A program made the translations under genes and the position numbers. DNA of 62,371 nucleotides from Chryseobacterium polytrichastri (GTDB lineage Bacteria; Bacteroidota; Bacteroidia; Flavobacteriales; Weeksellaceae). Below are positions 53,394 through 62,281 of this stretch, one piece after another (the first letter of the stretch is position 1; every line of letters begins with the position of its first letter). The stretch is from positions 1-62,371 of the forward strand of contig NZ_FRAV01000030.1 in the NCBI RefSeq assembly GCF_900142445.1, read 5' to 3'. Under the pieces are notes generated by a model. That model did no database searches and had not been told where the DNA came from. It saw only the letters and a list, made by a program, of their open reading frames with translations.

Positions 53394-54773
53394 TTAGTTT
53401 TGAATTGATTTTTTTTCTAAAGAATTCAAATATGCTTTCCAACCTTCATTTTTATAAGTGATAGAAGCTTGTTCAGGATTGTCAGATTTATAAATTCCTC
53501 TTCCTACAATAATGAAATCGGTGTGAAGGGTTTTAAATACATGTTCAGGAGTATTATACTGCTGTCCTTTTCCGTCACCTGAATCTGCCAAATTCACTCC
53601 TGGAGTAAATAATAAGATTTCCTCAGGAATAGCATTCTGAGAAACAGCTCCAATTACATTAGGATGAGACAAAGCTACTTTAAGCGCTTCTTCTCTATAA
53701 CTACTGGTTGTTAAAGTTCCTTTTGAAGACATTCCGATAATCGCAACAACGCCTACATTTTTGAAACAGTCTAATGATTCAAAACCTCCGATAACTTGAG
53801 AAGTAACAAAATCTGCCCAATCTGTAATTTTGAAAACTCCACTTGTGAATTGTAATTCCTGAGTGTTTCCGATGTCGGCAAATTTTCTGTCTTCCATTAA
53901 TAAAAACTGGTGTTTTTCAGCTAATGCTTTTAATGGAGTAATTGTTTTTTCATAATCGAAATCAGAAATAATATCGATATGTGTTTTTAATGCAATAACG
54001 TGTGGACCTACTTTCTCTGCCAATTCCAACAATTCTTGAGTGGTAGTGACATCTGCAGAAGCGATAAGGTTTGATTGTTTTGCTAAAGCTGTTTCTAATA
54101 ATTTTTTAGAAACCGAATGTTGAGTATTTTGTAATTTCTGCTCGTAAGAAGATCTTGTTTTTTCTTCAAACTGAACATGATTTCCTTGAAGAAAATCCTG
54201 AATTCTTTTCACTTCTTCATCGCTAAGATCTCCGGTTTCCTGAAGGATTTCGCAAACTTCTGAAATATTGAAAAGGGTATGAACTCTGAAACCTTTGTTT
54301 TCTAAAAGTTGTTTTCCGCCTTGCTCTCTGTCTAGAACGACAACGATATCTGCAACTTTAAGATCTTCCTGTTCAATTTCGGCGATTGTTTCTACTAAAG
54401 ATTTCCCTGAAGTAATTACATCTTCTACCAAAAGACAGTTTTGCCCTTTTTGGTAAATTCCTTCAATCATTTTTTTAGTACCATAATCTTTTGCTTCTTT
54501 TCTTTTAATAATCAACGGAATGTAACTTTCCAAAGACATTGCTGTTGCCATTGGAAGTGCTGCATAAGGAACACCGCAGATCAAATCAAAATTATCTAAA
54601 GGAAGCATTTCCAATAAATAGTTAGCCAAATTTTTTAAAATTTTAGGATCTGAAGCTAAAGGTCTTAAGTCTACATAAAACGGACTTTCAATACCACTTT
54701 TTAAAGTGAATCTTCCGAATTTAATGATGCCTAGTTTGTAGCACTCCAAAAAGAATTCTTTTTTACTTTCCAT
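53394..54773 (-). CDS. pyrEF: Bifunctional UMP synthase (OPRT-OMPDC fusion)
   Basis: 459 aa that carries out the last two steps of UMP synthesis. Orotate phosphoribosyltransferase at ~1-200 has the PRPP loop LVEDVITSGKS (115-125). Orotidine-5'-phosphate decarboxylase at ~215-455 has K263 in ALKTHID and the cluster EDRKFADIGNT (294-304), giving the Lys-Asp-Lys-Asp tetrad. Order (PyrE then PyrF) and the DRKFADIG sequence match the animal/plant UMP synthase, unlike the short bacterial PyrF with DLKFHDIPNT-type motif. Such fusions are known in some Bacteroidota. Confidence 0.93.
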   Translation of the reverse strand: MESKKEFFLECYKLGIIKFGRFTLKSGIESPFYVDLRPLASDPKILKNLANYLLEMLPLDNFDLICGVPYAALPMATAMSLESYIPLIIKRKEAKDYGTKKMIEGIYQKGQNCLLVEDVITSGKSLVETIAEIEQEDLKVADIVVVLDREQGGKQLLENKGFRVHTLFNISEVCEILQETGDLSDEEVKRIQDFLQGNHVQFEEKTRSSYEQKLQNTQHSVSKKLLETALAKQSNLIASADVTTTQELLELAEKVGPHVIALKTHIDIISDFDYEKTITPLKALAEKHQFLLMEDRKFADIGNTQELQFTSGVFKITDWADFVTSQVIGGFESLDCFKNVGVVAIIGMSSKGTLTTSSYREEALKVALSHPNVIGAVSQNAIPEEILLFTPGVNLADSGDGKGQQYNTPEHVFKTLHTDFIIVGRGIYKSDNPEQASITYKNEGWKAYLNSLEKKSIQN

Positions 54774-54856
54774 TATTTTTTATTAGATGTTGCAAATTTA
54801 AGGATTTGAAAGGGAATTGTAAAATGTGAAAGGAGAATAGTCTGTTTTACTTTGCA

Positions 54857-54934
54857 AGTGAAAAGTCAATTGCCAATCATCTAGGGTGATTTGTGATTAT
54901 TAAAATTGATAGCGAAGCTCATTGACTATTCACT
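54857..54934. repeat. Imperfect palindrome (AGTGAAAAGTCAAT type)
   Basis: Arms 54857-54870 and 54921-54934 are inverted repeats with 13 of 14 matches, separated by 50 bp. It lies upstream of the UMP synthase start, before the terminator of the DUF1232 gene. It has the form of a dispersed intergenic hairpin. Confidence 0.5.
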
Positions 54935-54939
54935 ATTAA

Positions 54940-54966
54940 CAAAAAAAACATTCCGAAAAGGAATGT
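54940..54966 (-). terminator. Terminator of the DUF1232 gene
   Basis: On the minus strand ACATTCC, TTTTC loop, GGAATGT, then a run of T. It is 8 bp past the stop at 54974. Confidence 0.85.
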
Positions 54967-54973
54967 CTTTTAT

Positions 54974-55321
54974 TTATTTTAAAATTTGAGCGTCAATTAA
55001 TTTTGTATCACCAGAACTGTATTCTCTTTCTGCTTCCCAAAGTAAAAACTTATCTACTTCTTTTATTAGCTTAGGAATAGTTAATGACAAAACAGCTAAA
55101 TCATCTAAAACGCCTAAAACAGGTATAGCAACCTCAGGTAGTAAATCTATCGGTGAAATCACATAGAGAAGTCCTAATAATGGAAGAATCATATCAATGG
55201 AACTTACAGGGTATATTCCTTTTCTCCACATTTTCACCATTCTGAATATATCAGGGATTTTTTTTACAAACCCTTTATGGTTAATAGCCTCTTTTGCCAA
55301 ATTTAATTTTGAGTACTTCAT
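54974..55321 (-). CDS. YkvA/DUF1232 family protein
   Basis: 115 aa. The DUF1232 core is MILPLLGLLYVISPIDLLPEVAIPVLGVLDDLAVL (about residues 43-77), a hydrophobic hairpin with the conserved SPIDLLPE and LDDL motifs. Likely membrane-associated. Function unknown; monocistronic with its own terminator. Confidence 0.9.
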   Translation of the reverse strand: MKYSKLNLAKEAINHKGFVKKIPDIFRMVKMWRKGIYPVSSIDMILPLLGLLYVISPIDLLPEVAIPVLGVLDDLAVLSLTIPKLIKEVDKFLLWEAEREYSSGDTKLIDAQILK

Positions 55322-55404
55322 TTTGTGTTTGGTTTTAAAATAATTTTTTTACGATGTAAATTTCGCAAATTTTATATAAACTCAATACAAATTTTAGTTA
55401 AATA

Positions 55405-55944
55405 TTACTTAATAATATTATCAATGAATTGATGGGTAGATTCTGTGTTCCAGTCTCTTGATGCATCTTCTTTTATTAATATTCTTCCTGTTTTATCCAA
55501 TAGAAAAGTAGTTGGAAATACTTTGGGCAACAGCTTTTCTGAAATAGGACTTTGAGCAATGTATACGGGAACATTATAGTTATTTTCCTGTAGAAATTTT
55601 CTTATTGCCGGTTCCTGATCATTCATTGCAATTAATACAAAGTCTATATTTCCTTTTCTGGTATCATATAATTTTTGAATAGAAGGCCATTCTTTTCTGC
55701 ACGGAGGGCACCATGTTCCCCAAAAATTAAGGAAAATAGGCTTGTCTTTAAATGTTTTAAGATTCGTGCTTGGAACGTTGATTCCTTTTAATTCAATATC
55801 ATAATCTTCTTCATTAATATGTACTGCATTTTCAATGGTCGCTATAGGGAAGAATAGGTCTTTTAAAGAATTTCTTATTCCCGGAACAAAAGCGATCACA
55901 CCGATAATGGCGATCAAGACTATATAAATTATATTTTTTTTCAT
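55405..55944 (-). CDS. TlpA-like thiol-disulfide oxidoreductase
   Basis: 179 aa with one N-terminal membrane helix (IYIVLIAIIGVIAFVPG) and a periplasmic thioredoxin fold. The active site is WGTWCPPCRKEW (CxxC at about residues 78-81), and FPTTFLLDKTG gives the cis-Pro. TlpA/ResA-like proteins keep periplasmic cysteines reduced, for cytochrome c maturation or peroxide response. It lies 177 bp downstream of the monothiol thioredoxin gene, with a palindromic element between. Confidence 0.9.
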   Translation of the reverse strand: MKKNIIYIVLIAIIGVIAFVPGIRNSLKDLFFPIATIENAVHINEEDYDIELKGINVPSTNLKTFKDKPIFLNFWGTWCPPCRKEWPSIQKLYDTRKGNIDFVLIAMNDQEPAIRKFLQENNYNVPVYIAQSPISEKLLPKVFPTTFLLDKTGRILIKEDASRDWNTESTHQFIDNIIK

Positions 55945-55997
55945 TTTTTGATAAAAATTGTTTAAGCTTAAAAATTAGGCTAAACTTATGAATTTAA

Positions 55998-56093
55998 GCG
56001 CTCATTTTGTCATTCCGTAGGAATCTAAACTGTTTTAAGATTCATTATGAAAAATGCTTTGTTGAGATTCCTACGGAATGACAAAGAGAGTGC
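55998..56093. repeat. Palindromic intergenic element (GTCATTCCGTAGG type)
   Basis: The inner arms 56006-56026 and 56065-56085 are perfect 21-bp inverted repeats containing GTCATTCCGTAGGAATC; with a few mismatches the arms extend to 29 bp each. It lies between the two thioredoxin-fold genes. It belongs to a different family from the other palindromes in the window. Confidence 0.8.
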
Positions 56094-56121
56094 ATATTTA
56101 CTAATAATTAAATTTTAATAA

Positions 56122-56685
56122 TTAAAGTAATTCTAAAATTTCCTGAACAGAATCTTTTCCTCTGTTTTTAGCATAATACAATTGCAGATCATTATAAAAC
56201 TGATCTTTTGTATAAGTTTCAGGATCTGCTTTATGTTTCATTAATAATTCTTTACCAAATTTTGGACGCGGGCCCCAAGAATCTTTCAAGTTAAAATCTT
56301 TATCTAAGATAATGACTTTAGGAATAGACTCTGTTCCGTTGGTTAAAAATTGGTTGATCAAACTTTTATCGCTGTCTCTTAAGAATATTCTAACTTCATT
56401 GTGACCTTCGAAAAACTTCACCAAAGCCGGAACGGTTGCGCTTGCATCGCCACACCAAGTTTCAGAAATAATTAAAATTTTTCCGTCAAAATTTTTAGAT
56501 GCTAACTCTTTTAATTGCTCTTCATCCGGAGTATACTTTTTTAAAGTTCTTTCCATTCTCTGAAGTCCCAGCTCGTAATATTGTTTGTAATCTATTTCTT
56601 GTTGAGTGGCAGGATTTGTTAATCTTTCTTTTCCTGTATTTACATAGTCTTCGAAAGAAATTCCTTTATCCCAGTAATTTTTCAT
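56122..56685 (-). CDS. Thioredoxin-like protein with a single active-site Cys
   Basis: 187 aa, no signal peptide. The thioredoxin fold starts around residue 55; the usual CxxC is replaced by ETWCGDASATVPAL, with Cys kept and the second position Ala. TESIPKVIILDKD supplies the cis-Pro. A monothiol form cannot do ordinary disulfide exchange alone, so it may act with glutathione-like thiols or as a chaperone. It is 14 bp downstream of aroC. Confidence 0.82.
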   Translation of the reverse strand: MKNYWDKGISFEDYVNTGKERLTNPATQQEIDYKQYYELGLQRMERTLKKYTPDEEQLKELASKNFDGKILIISETWCGDASATVPALVKFFEGHNEVRIFLRDSDKSLINQFLTNGTESIPKVIILDKDFNLKDSWGPRPKFGKELLMKHKADPETYTKDQFYNDLQLYYAKNRGKDSVQEILELL

Positions 56686-56699
56686 ACGATGTGTTGATA

Positions 56700-57770
56700 T
56701 TAAAAATTATTAATATTTCTTGTTTTGTTGATCAAAAATAAGTCTGCTAATACAAAAGCAGCTAAACTTTCCACTACAGGAACAGCTCTTGGAACTACAC
56801 AAGGATCGTGTCTTCCTTTTCCTTCCACAATAGCAGGATTTCCATATTTATCAACGCTTTCCTGAGGTCTTAAAATAGTAGCAACAGGTTTAAAAGCAAC
56901 ACGGAAATAGATATCCATTCCGTTAGAAATTCCACCTTGGATTCCTCCTGATAAGTTAGATTTTGTAGTGAAATCTTTGTTGAAACCATCGTTGTGCTCG
57001 CTTCCTGTCATTTTAGCTCCGCAAAATCCGCTTCCATATTCAAAACCTTTACAGGCATTGATATTCAACATTGCTTTTGCTAATTCTGCCTGAAGTTTAG
57101 AGAAAATAGGTTCACCAATTCCCACAGGAACATTTTTGATCACACAAGTAATCGTTCCGCCAATGGTGTTTCCTTCTTTTTTAATCTCTTTGATTCTTGA
57201 GATCATTTTTTCTGCTGTTTCTGCATCCGGGCAACGAACTTCATTGCTTTCGGTTTTAGAAAAATCTAAAGCCTGATACGGTTTTTCACAGAAAATATCG
57301 CCTACAGAAGAAACGTAAGCATTGATCTCTATATTTGATAAAAGTTGTTTTGCAAGAGCTCCTGCAACAACCCAGTTGATTGTTTCTCTTGCTGATGATT
57401 TTCCACCGCCACGATAATCTCTGATCCCATATTTTTGATCGTACGTGAAATCTGCATGACTCGGACGATAAGAATTAGCGATGTGATCATAATCTTTTGA
57501 TTTCTGATTTTCGTTTTCGATGATAAAACCAATTGGAGTTCCCGTTGTTTTTCCTTCAAAGATTCCTGAAAGAAATTTTACAGTGTCACTTTCTTTTCTT
57601 TGTGTAACAATAGCTGATTGGCCAGGCTTTCTACGATCTAATTCATATTGAACTTGATCAAGATTGATTTCCAAACCTGCCGGAAAATTATTGATGATTC
57701 CACCATAAGCCACACCGTGACTTTCTCCAAATGTTGTAAGACTGAGAAGATTACCTAAAGTATTGAACAT
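56700..57770 (-). CDS. aroC: Chorismate synthase
   Basis: 356 aa, the last enzyme of the shikimate pathway; makes chorismate from EPSP using reduced FMN. All signatures are present: GNLLSLTTFGESHG start, RRKPGQSAIVTQRKESD, YRGGGKSSARET (with the FMN-binding Arg/Ser), GSEHNDGF and GRHDPCVVPRAVPVVE. The start gives the canonical N-terminus. It heads the run aroC, monothiol thioredoxin, TlpA-like. Confidence 0.97.
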   Translation of the reverse strand: MFNTLGNLLSLTTFGESHGVAYGGIINNFPAGLEINLDQVQYELDRRKPGQSAIVTQRKESDTVKFLSGIFEGKTTGTPIGFIIENENQKSKDYDHIANSYRPSHADFTYDQKYGIRDYRGGGKSSARETINWVVAGALAKQLLSNIEINAYVSSVGDIFCEKPYQALDFSKTESNEVRCPDAETAEKMISRIKEIKKEGNTIGGTITCVIKNVPVGIGEPIFSKLQAELAKAMLNINACKGFEYGSGFCGAKMTGSEHNDGFNKDFTTKSNLSGGIQGGISNGMDIYFRVAFKPVATILRPQESVDKYGNPAIVEGKGRHDPCVVPRAVPVVESLAAFVLADLFLINKTRNINNF

Positions 57771-57820
57771 GATACAAAATTACCGATTTTTCTTCAGATA
57801 ATAAAGTTTCTGTATGAGTT

Positions 57821-59455
57821 CTATTTATCAGCGTTTTCGATAGTATTAATAATGTTTTGGGCTTCCTTTATCTCTTGTGGTGTCATCTTTTTCCAGATAA
57901 ATCCCTTTTCGATATTATTTTTATCAATAAGCTGAGGGAATATTTTTGCCTTTACATCATCAAAAATATAGCTTGAAGAAATAGCAGGAAGCTGAGTGTC
58001 AAAACTAAAAGAATATTTTTTAGAAATATTAAATTGTAGATTTCCAACTTGATGTGCTGTGAAATTATTATAAATATAACTTGATGGTTTATACAATTGT
58101 TCTTTTTCAAATTTCCCCATGAATTTACTTAATCGAAAACTAGGGGTGTATTTTTGAATAATATTTGGGAATGATAAAAACCCAATAAAAAATAAACTTA
58201 GCGATCCAAAGATTATAAAAGCTTTCTTTTGAGTAAAATGATTCATGAACATTACGAAAAAGATAACAAAAAAAACATCAATAAAGAATCTGTATTGTGC
58301 AGAAAATAAAAGAACTAAAATGCTTTTTATAAGGAGTGAAATACAAATTAACGTAATAGTTTTATTCTTTTTAATGATTGTAAAACCTATAAAAATTAAT
58401 AATGTCAGGATGAAAAGAATATTGATCTTTGATTTTATTCCATTCAAAAAGAGCCAGTTTTTAATATAATCTATTGAAGTGAAATGTTGAATTTCCTGAT
58501 AAGAATACTGCATATCATAAGTCTTTAAGATGGCATATTGTGAAGAAATTCTTAAAACTTCAGGGTTGGGTTTCCAGCTGACTCCAACATCTCCAACAGA
58601 AACAGGAAAGATAGGATAGCCAAAAGCCCAGATATTTTTAATAAAGAACAACAGAAGAATTAAGGTTCCTAATATTAGATTTTTATAATTTGACTTTACA
58701 ATAAAGATAGAGTAGAGGAAGCTTAAGATGGGAAGCCAGATCATGGTAGGTTTTATGGCAAAAACAAAAATTGAAAAACCAATCAATAATGACGTTTTCT
58801 GATTTCCTGAAAGAATTTCTTTTAAAATGATTAATGAAAAAACAATAACAGGAAGGTCCGAACTTGGCGATTGTGAAAACAAAAGTAAGATGGGAATAAA
58901 ACAGAGTTGAATCCAGCTTTTCTTTTCAATAATATAAATGGAGTAGACTATTAATATGATTGCATTAATTCTTAAAAATGGATCTGAGAAATTGGAAAAT
59001 CCGGCCTGAAAAATATGCCATATCGACATTTGCCCTAACGTGAGATCCAAGTTTGATATTCCCTTTACCAACCCATATTCTGTGAGCCATTTTATAGTAG
59101 GAACATAATATCCAAAATGATCTAATATATAAGGATAAAAAGAGCTTGTTAATAAAACGATGAAAGAAACTATACCAATGGATATGATGTCTTTTTTTGA
59201 AAATGAGTAGAACTCCTGATATAATTTATCTTTAATAAAATAGATAAGCCCGAATAAAATAGTACTTATTTCTACATAAATATTCAAAGCAATAAAAAAT
59301 GATAAGGTGGTCCAGAGTAAGCTGATACCTATTATTCCGGATAAAGCTTTTCCAGAAATTCTATCAAATAAGGAACCTAATATATTCTCTACGATTTTCC
59401 CCCAACCAATTAGGGTTGGAATAATAAGAATTGAGGAAAGTAAAATTAAAATCAT
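57821..59455 (-). CDS. Polytopic membrane protein, LIC_10190-like
   Basis: 544 aa with about 12 membrane helices. Between helices, HFGYYVPTIKWLTEYGLVKG and LDLTLGQMSIWHIFQAGFSN (about residues 110-160) recall lipid-linked-sugar glycosyltransferases of the GT-C type and the uncharacterised LIC_10190 family; this name is from memory and tentative. I start at ATG 59455. An upstream TTG frame would encode its first nine residues inside the terminator hairpin of the preceding gene, which is unlikely. Confidence 0.6.
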   Translation of the reverse strand: MILILLSSILIIPTLIGWGKIVENILGSLFDRISGKALSGIIGISLLWTTLSFFIALNIYVEISTILFGLIYFIKDKLYQEFYSFSKKDIISIGIVSFIVLLTSSFYPYILDHFGYYVPTIKWLTEYGLVKGISNLDLTLGQMSIWHIFQAGFSNFSDPFLRINAIILIVYSIYIIEKKSWIQLCFIPILLLFSQSPSSDLPVIVFSLIILKEILSGNQKTSLLIGFSIFVFAIKPTMIWLPILSFLYSIFIVKSNYKNLILGTLILLLFFIKNIWAFGYPIFPVSVGDVGVSWKPNPEVLRISSQYAILKTYDMQYSYQEIQHFTSIDYIKNWLFLNGIKSKINILFILTLLIFIGFTIIKKNKTITLICISLLIKSILVLLFSAQYRFFIDVFFVIFFVMFMNHFTQKKAFIIFGSLSLFFIGFLSFPNIIQKYTPSFRLSKFMGKFEKEQLYKPSSYIYNNFTAHQVGNLQFNISKKYSFSFDTQLPAISSSYIFDDVKAKIFPQLIDKNNIEKGFIWKKMTPQEIKEAQNIINTIENADK

Positions 59456-59460
59456 AAAAA

Positions 59461-59484
59461 AAGATTGCCTAAAAATAAGCAATC
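59461..59484 (-). terminator. Terminator immediately before the membrane-protein start
   Basis: On the minus strand AAGATTGC, loop TTATTTTTAG, GCAATCTT, seven Ts, then ATG. It ends transcription of the glycine-zipper gene (25 bp past its stop) and leaves almost no room for a leader of the next gene. Confidence 0.8.
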
Positions 59485-59509
59485 TTTTAAATTTATTGTG
59501 AAATATTAA

Positions 59510-60058
59510 TTATTTTGGTTGTACTCTGCCGTCTTTTCTGTCACCGGATCTACCAATTGTATAACCTGTTGCACCTCCTACAACACCACCAATTACGGCA
59601 CCAAGACCTCTATTTTTCTTAGCAATAAGGGCGCCTGCAGCAGCACCACCTACGGTACCTATGATTGTACCTTTTGCCGCTTTACTCATTCCTTTTTTCT
59701 TTGTTGTAGTGCCTTGTGAAGCATTGCTTCCATTATCTGCGTAATTACCATTATTAGAACTTGAGTTGGATTGTCTGTCTCTATAAATGGTTTTTGTTTC
59801 TCTTATGATTTGTGGTTTTGAATTATTTGCAGCTGCAGTTTTAGCTTTTTGAGATTCTACTATGCTATCTGCTTTTTTCTGTGCTTCATAAGCCATTTTC
59901 TCTTTTTCAATAGCTAATTTCTGTTTCTCTATTTCAAGCTGTTTTGTCTGAAATTCTATTTTCTGCAGTTCAAGAGATTTTTCAGCAACTTGATCGTCTT
60001 TCTTACAGGCGGTCATTATAAAAACCGACAAGAGCCCTGTTAACACTATATTCTTCAT
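59510..60058 (-). CDS. Glycine-zipper lipoprotein
   Basis: 182 aa. Lipoprotein signal (LTGLLSVFIMTAC, Cys 18), a charged coiled coil (~25-75), a low-complexity Ser/Asn linker, and a C-terminal glycine-zipper hairpin (KGTIIGTVGGAAAGALIAKK and GAVIGGVVGGATGYTIGR, about 130-170) that should insert in a membrane. Such proteins are usually envelope-stress or outer-membrane-associated. The basic tail DRKDGRVQPK is exposed. Confidence 0.85.
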   Translation of the reverse strand: MKNIVLTGLLSVFIMTACKKDDQVAEKSLELQKIEFQTKQLEIEKQKLAIEKEKMAYEAQKKADSIVESQKAKTAAANNSKPQIIRETKTIYRDRQSNSSSNNGNYADNGSNASQGTTTKKKGMSKAAKGTIIGTVGGAAAGALIAKKNRGLGAVIGGVVGGATGYTIGRSGDRKDGRVQPK

Positions 60059-60579
60059 AATTCAAATTTTAATAAGGATGTACTCATTATTATTTTCAAT
60101 TATGAAGCCAATTTTTAGTTAAGTAATGTTAAATGTTCTAAAAAAATAATAAAATGATGTTTTTTATTAATGATGAATAATTTTATTTTTTTTGTAATGT
60201 AATCAGCGTATGCTTTTTATGTTTGGTAAATTATAGTCTATAATTCAGTTATTATTTTAATTTTTTCATTTTAAAGAATTTTTGATGGATATTGAATAAT
60301 TGTAATGCTATAAAATAAATCACCATTTTTATATAAGAATTTATATACTTGTAAACAGAATTTTCTTCTGAAATCTTTTTTAAAATAGGTTGGTACTTTC
60401 ATGCTAGTTTCTGATTATCAGATGTAAATAAATTATATTTAATATTTATAATCTAATTGAAACTCATGATTAATGGAAATTTAGTTTATATTTGTAATAA
60501 TAAGACCTTAGTTGAAACATAATTTTATAAAAAGTAATAGATAATTATATTTTTATTCACTTGATATAGAAATAAGTGG

Positions 60580-60779
60580 TAAATTTGGGTTTCAAAAATT
60601 AAAAAGAATACTATTAAGTGTAATGAAATTTTTTTATTACTCGGTGGTATTTGGCGATAAGAGATATTATAAAGTAATGAATATTACTATTTACGATACT
60701 CTATTCGGGTTTTCATTTCCGGATAGATTTTTTTCATCATTTGTGTTTTTACGGTCTCCTGCAAAGGAGGCCTTTTTTT
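60580..60779 (+). ncRNA. Candidate structured RNA with three hairpins
   Basis: In an otherwise geneless 800-bp gap there are three successive hairpins: AGTAAT-GAAT-ATTACT (60673-60688), CTATTCGG-10 nt-CCGGATAG followed by seven Ts (60701-60734), and GGTCTCCT-GCAA-AGGAGGCC followed by seven Ts (60753-60779). A TAAATTTG box (about 60581-60588) lies upstream. A small transcript of about 180 nt ending at either terminator is a fair reading. A 60-codon open frame covers the same DNA but would run through both terminators. Confidence 0.45.
60753..60779 (+). terminator. Strong terminator in the gap upstream of the glycosyltransferase
   Basis: GGTCTCCT / AGGAGGCC stem (one wobble), GCAA tetraloop, seven Ts. 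Oriented to end plus-strand transcripts, although no plus-strand gene precedes it within 10 kb, so it implies a local transcript. Confidence 0.8.
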
Positions 60780-60860
60780 ATGATGATAAGTTGATTTGGA
60801 AGTAGTTGAGTATTTTTAAACTAAGAATATTGAAATAAAGATAAACTTTGTTTTTAGAAT

Positions 60861-61688
60861 TTACATAAAAGTTAATTTAAGTCTATTTCTTAGCCTGAAT
60901 AACGGTTCTGTTTGGTAGTGTAGCAGCTGGTAGATTTCTTCTGCGTTTGTAAATTGATCAGGAACATCTTGATTATGGATTATTTTTATTCCCCTTCGTT
61001 TCATGGTTTCATGAATTACTTTAGCGAATGAATCTTTAGCTTTTTGTTTTGAGCTCTGCTGAGAAATACCATTAGAATGCTGTCTGTATAAATATAAATC
61101 TTCATTAATAAATGCTACATCTCCTAATTCAAGAATTTTAAGATATAAATCTTGATCTACAGCACTTTTTAAATTGGGGTTGATACCTTGGGTTTCTTGA
61201 TATGCTTCTTTTTTAAAAGTGAAAAAATGAGCAAATTGTATAGGACAATTAAAAAAATACTTGTCGTTGAAAATTTGTTTTGTAGCGCTAAAAGTTTTCT
61301 GTGGATTAAGATTTTCATCACACATCATCATTTTTGAATAGGTCGCTACGATTTTATTATTAAATAAATATTCTTCAATAGATTCTTCTAAGGCAATAGG
61401 GTAGAGGGCATCATCTGGATCTAAATAAGCACATATGTCTCCAGTTGCATGCTCCATGCATTTTCTTTTTGTAAAACCGCAACCTTTGTTTGATGAGTTT
61501 TCATATAATTTGAATCTGGTATCATCTTGTATGATGCTTTTAATTACTTCTATAGAGTCATCTGTAGAAGCATCATCAACAATTATAACTTCCCAATTGT
61601 TATAAGTCTGATTGATAATCGAATTATAACATTCGAGAAAGTATTTCCCGTTGTTATAATTGGCTATTAAAATCGATACTTTATTCAT
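60861..61688 (-). CDS. Family 2 glycosyltransferase
   Basis: 275 aa, GT-A fold. The N-terminal VSILIANYNNGKYFLECYNSI and WEVIIVDDASTDDS bind the nucleotide sugar; the DxD-like motif is in AYLDPDDALYP (about residues 91-101); QDLYLKIL is the catalytic-base region. Cytoplasmic or peripheral membrane. It probably adds a sugar in a surface glycan; the next gene to the right, also minus strand, seems to be a membrane protein, in keeping with a polysaccharide locus. Confidence 0.92.
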   Translation of the reverse strand: MNKVSILIANYNNGKYFLECYNSIINQTYNNWEVIIVDDASTDDSIEVIKSIIQDDTRFKLYENSSNKGCGFTKRKCMEHATGDICAYLDPDDALYPIALEESIEEYLFNNKIVATYSKMMMCDENLNPQKTFSATKQIFNDKYFFNCPIQFAHFFTFKKEAYQETQGINPNLKSAVDQDLYLKILELGDVAFINEDLYLYRQHSNGISQQSSKQKAKDSFAKVIHETMKRRGIKIIHNQDVPDQFTNAEEIYQLLHYQTEPLFRLRNRLKLTFM

Positions 61689-62281
61689 TATTTAGTGAGT
61701 TATAATGTAGTTGTAAAGGTACTAATTAAAAACATTGAAATTTATAATTAAAATCAATGTTTGTTTATGAATAATTCTGTATTTTATAGTTACGTTATAT
61801 GTAAGAATAAATTTTAATTATTATGGATGTTAATTGTTGAAATTAAAATCTCTAGAACTATTATATTATTTTAATTATAAGGCTAATGAATAACTTTATG
61901 GATGTTTTCAGATAAATAGGTATAATCTGAGGACTGTTTTAATTATAATATTTTCTAAAACTTGAACGATTTACTATTTGTAAATAGCTAGGGATAAAAT
62001 TACAAAATTAATATGAATGTTCATATAGCTGAACTACTTCAGAATTATTGAGTAATTTTAAGGTTTTGATTTTTAGATGCTTAATTTTGTTTTGCAGTAG
62101 ATTTACAGTAGGTAAATAAACCATTTTTTAAGACCTATTTTATCTTTTTATCCTAAAAATGGAATCGAAATAAGAGGTATTTTATGATCTTATAATCATA
62201 CTTGTTGAAAAAGATTACCTTTTAAGATAATATAGAATGGATGTGTTTTTTTTAAGCTTTGATATTGTTTTTGTAATGAAG
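61689..62281. other. AT-rich gap without gene
   Basis: About 590 bp of very AT-rich sequence between the glycosyltransferase start and the partial gene at the right edge. No open frame, strong hairpin or full promoter consensus is seen. It presumably carries the glycosyltransferase promoter (minus strand). Confidence 0.55.

Noticed and set aside
60623..60805. 60-codon open frame in the gap before the glycosyltransferase.
   Set aside because: It would run through two strong terminators, has no clear start signal, and the product shows no recognisable pattern; a small RNA explains the region better.
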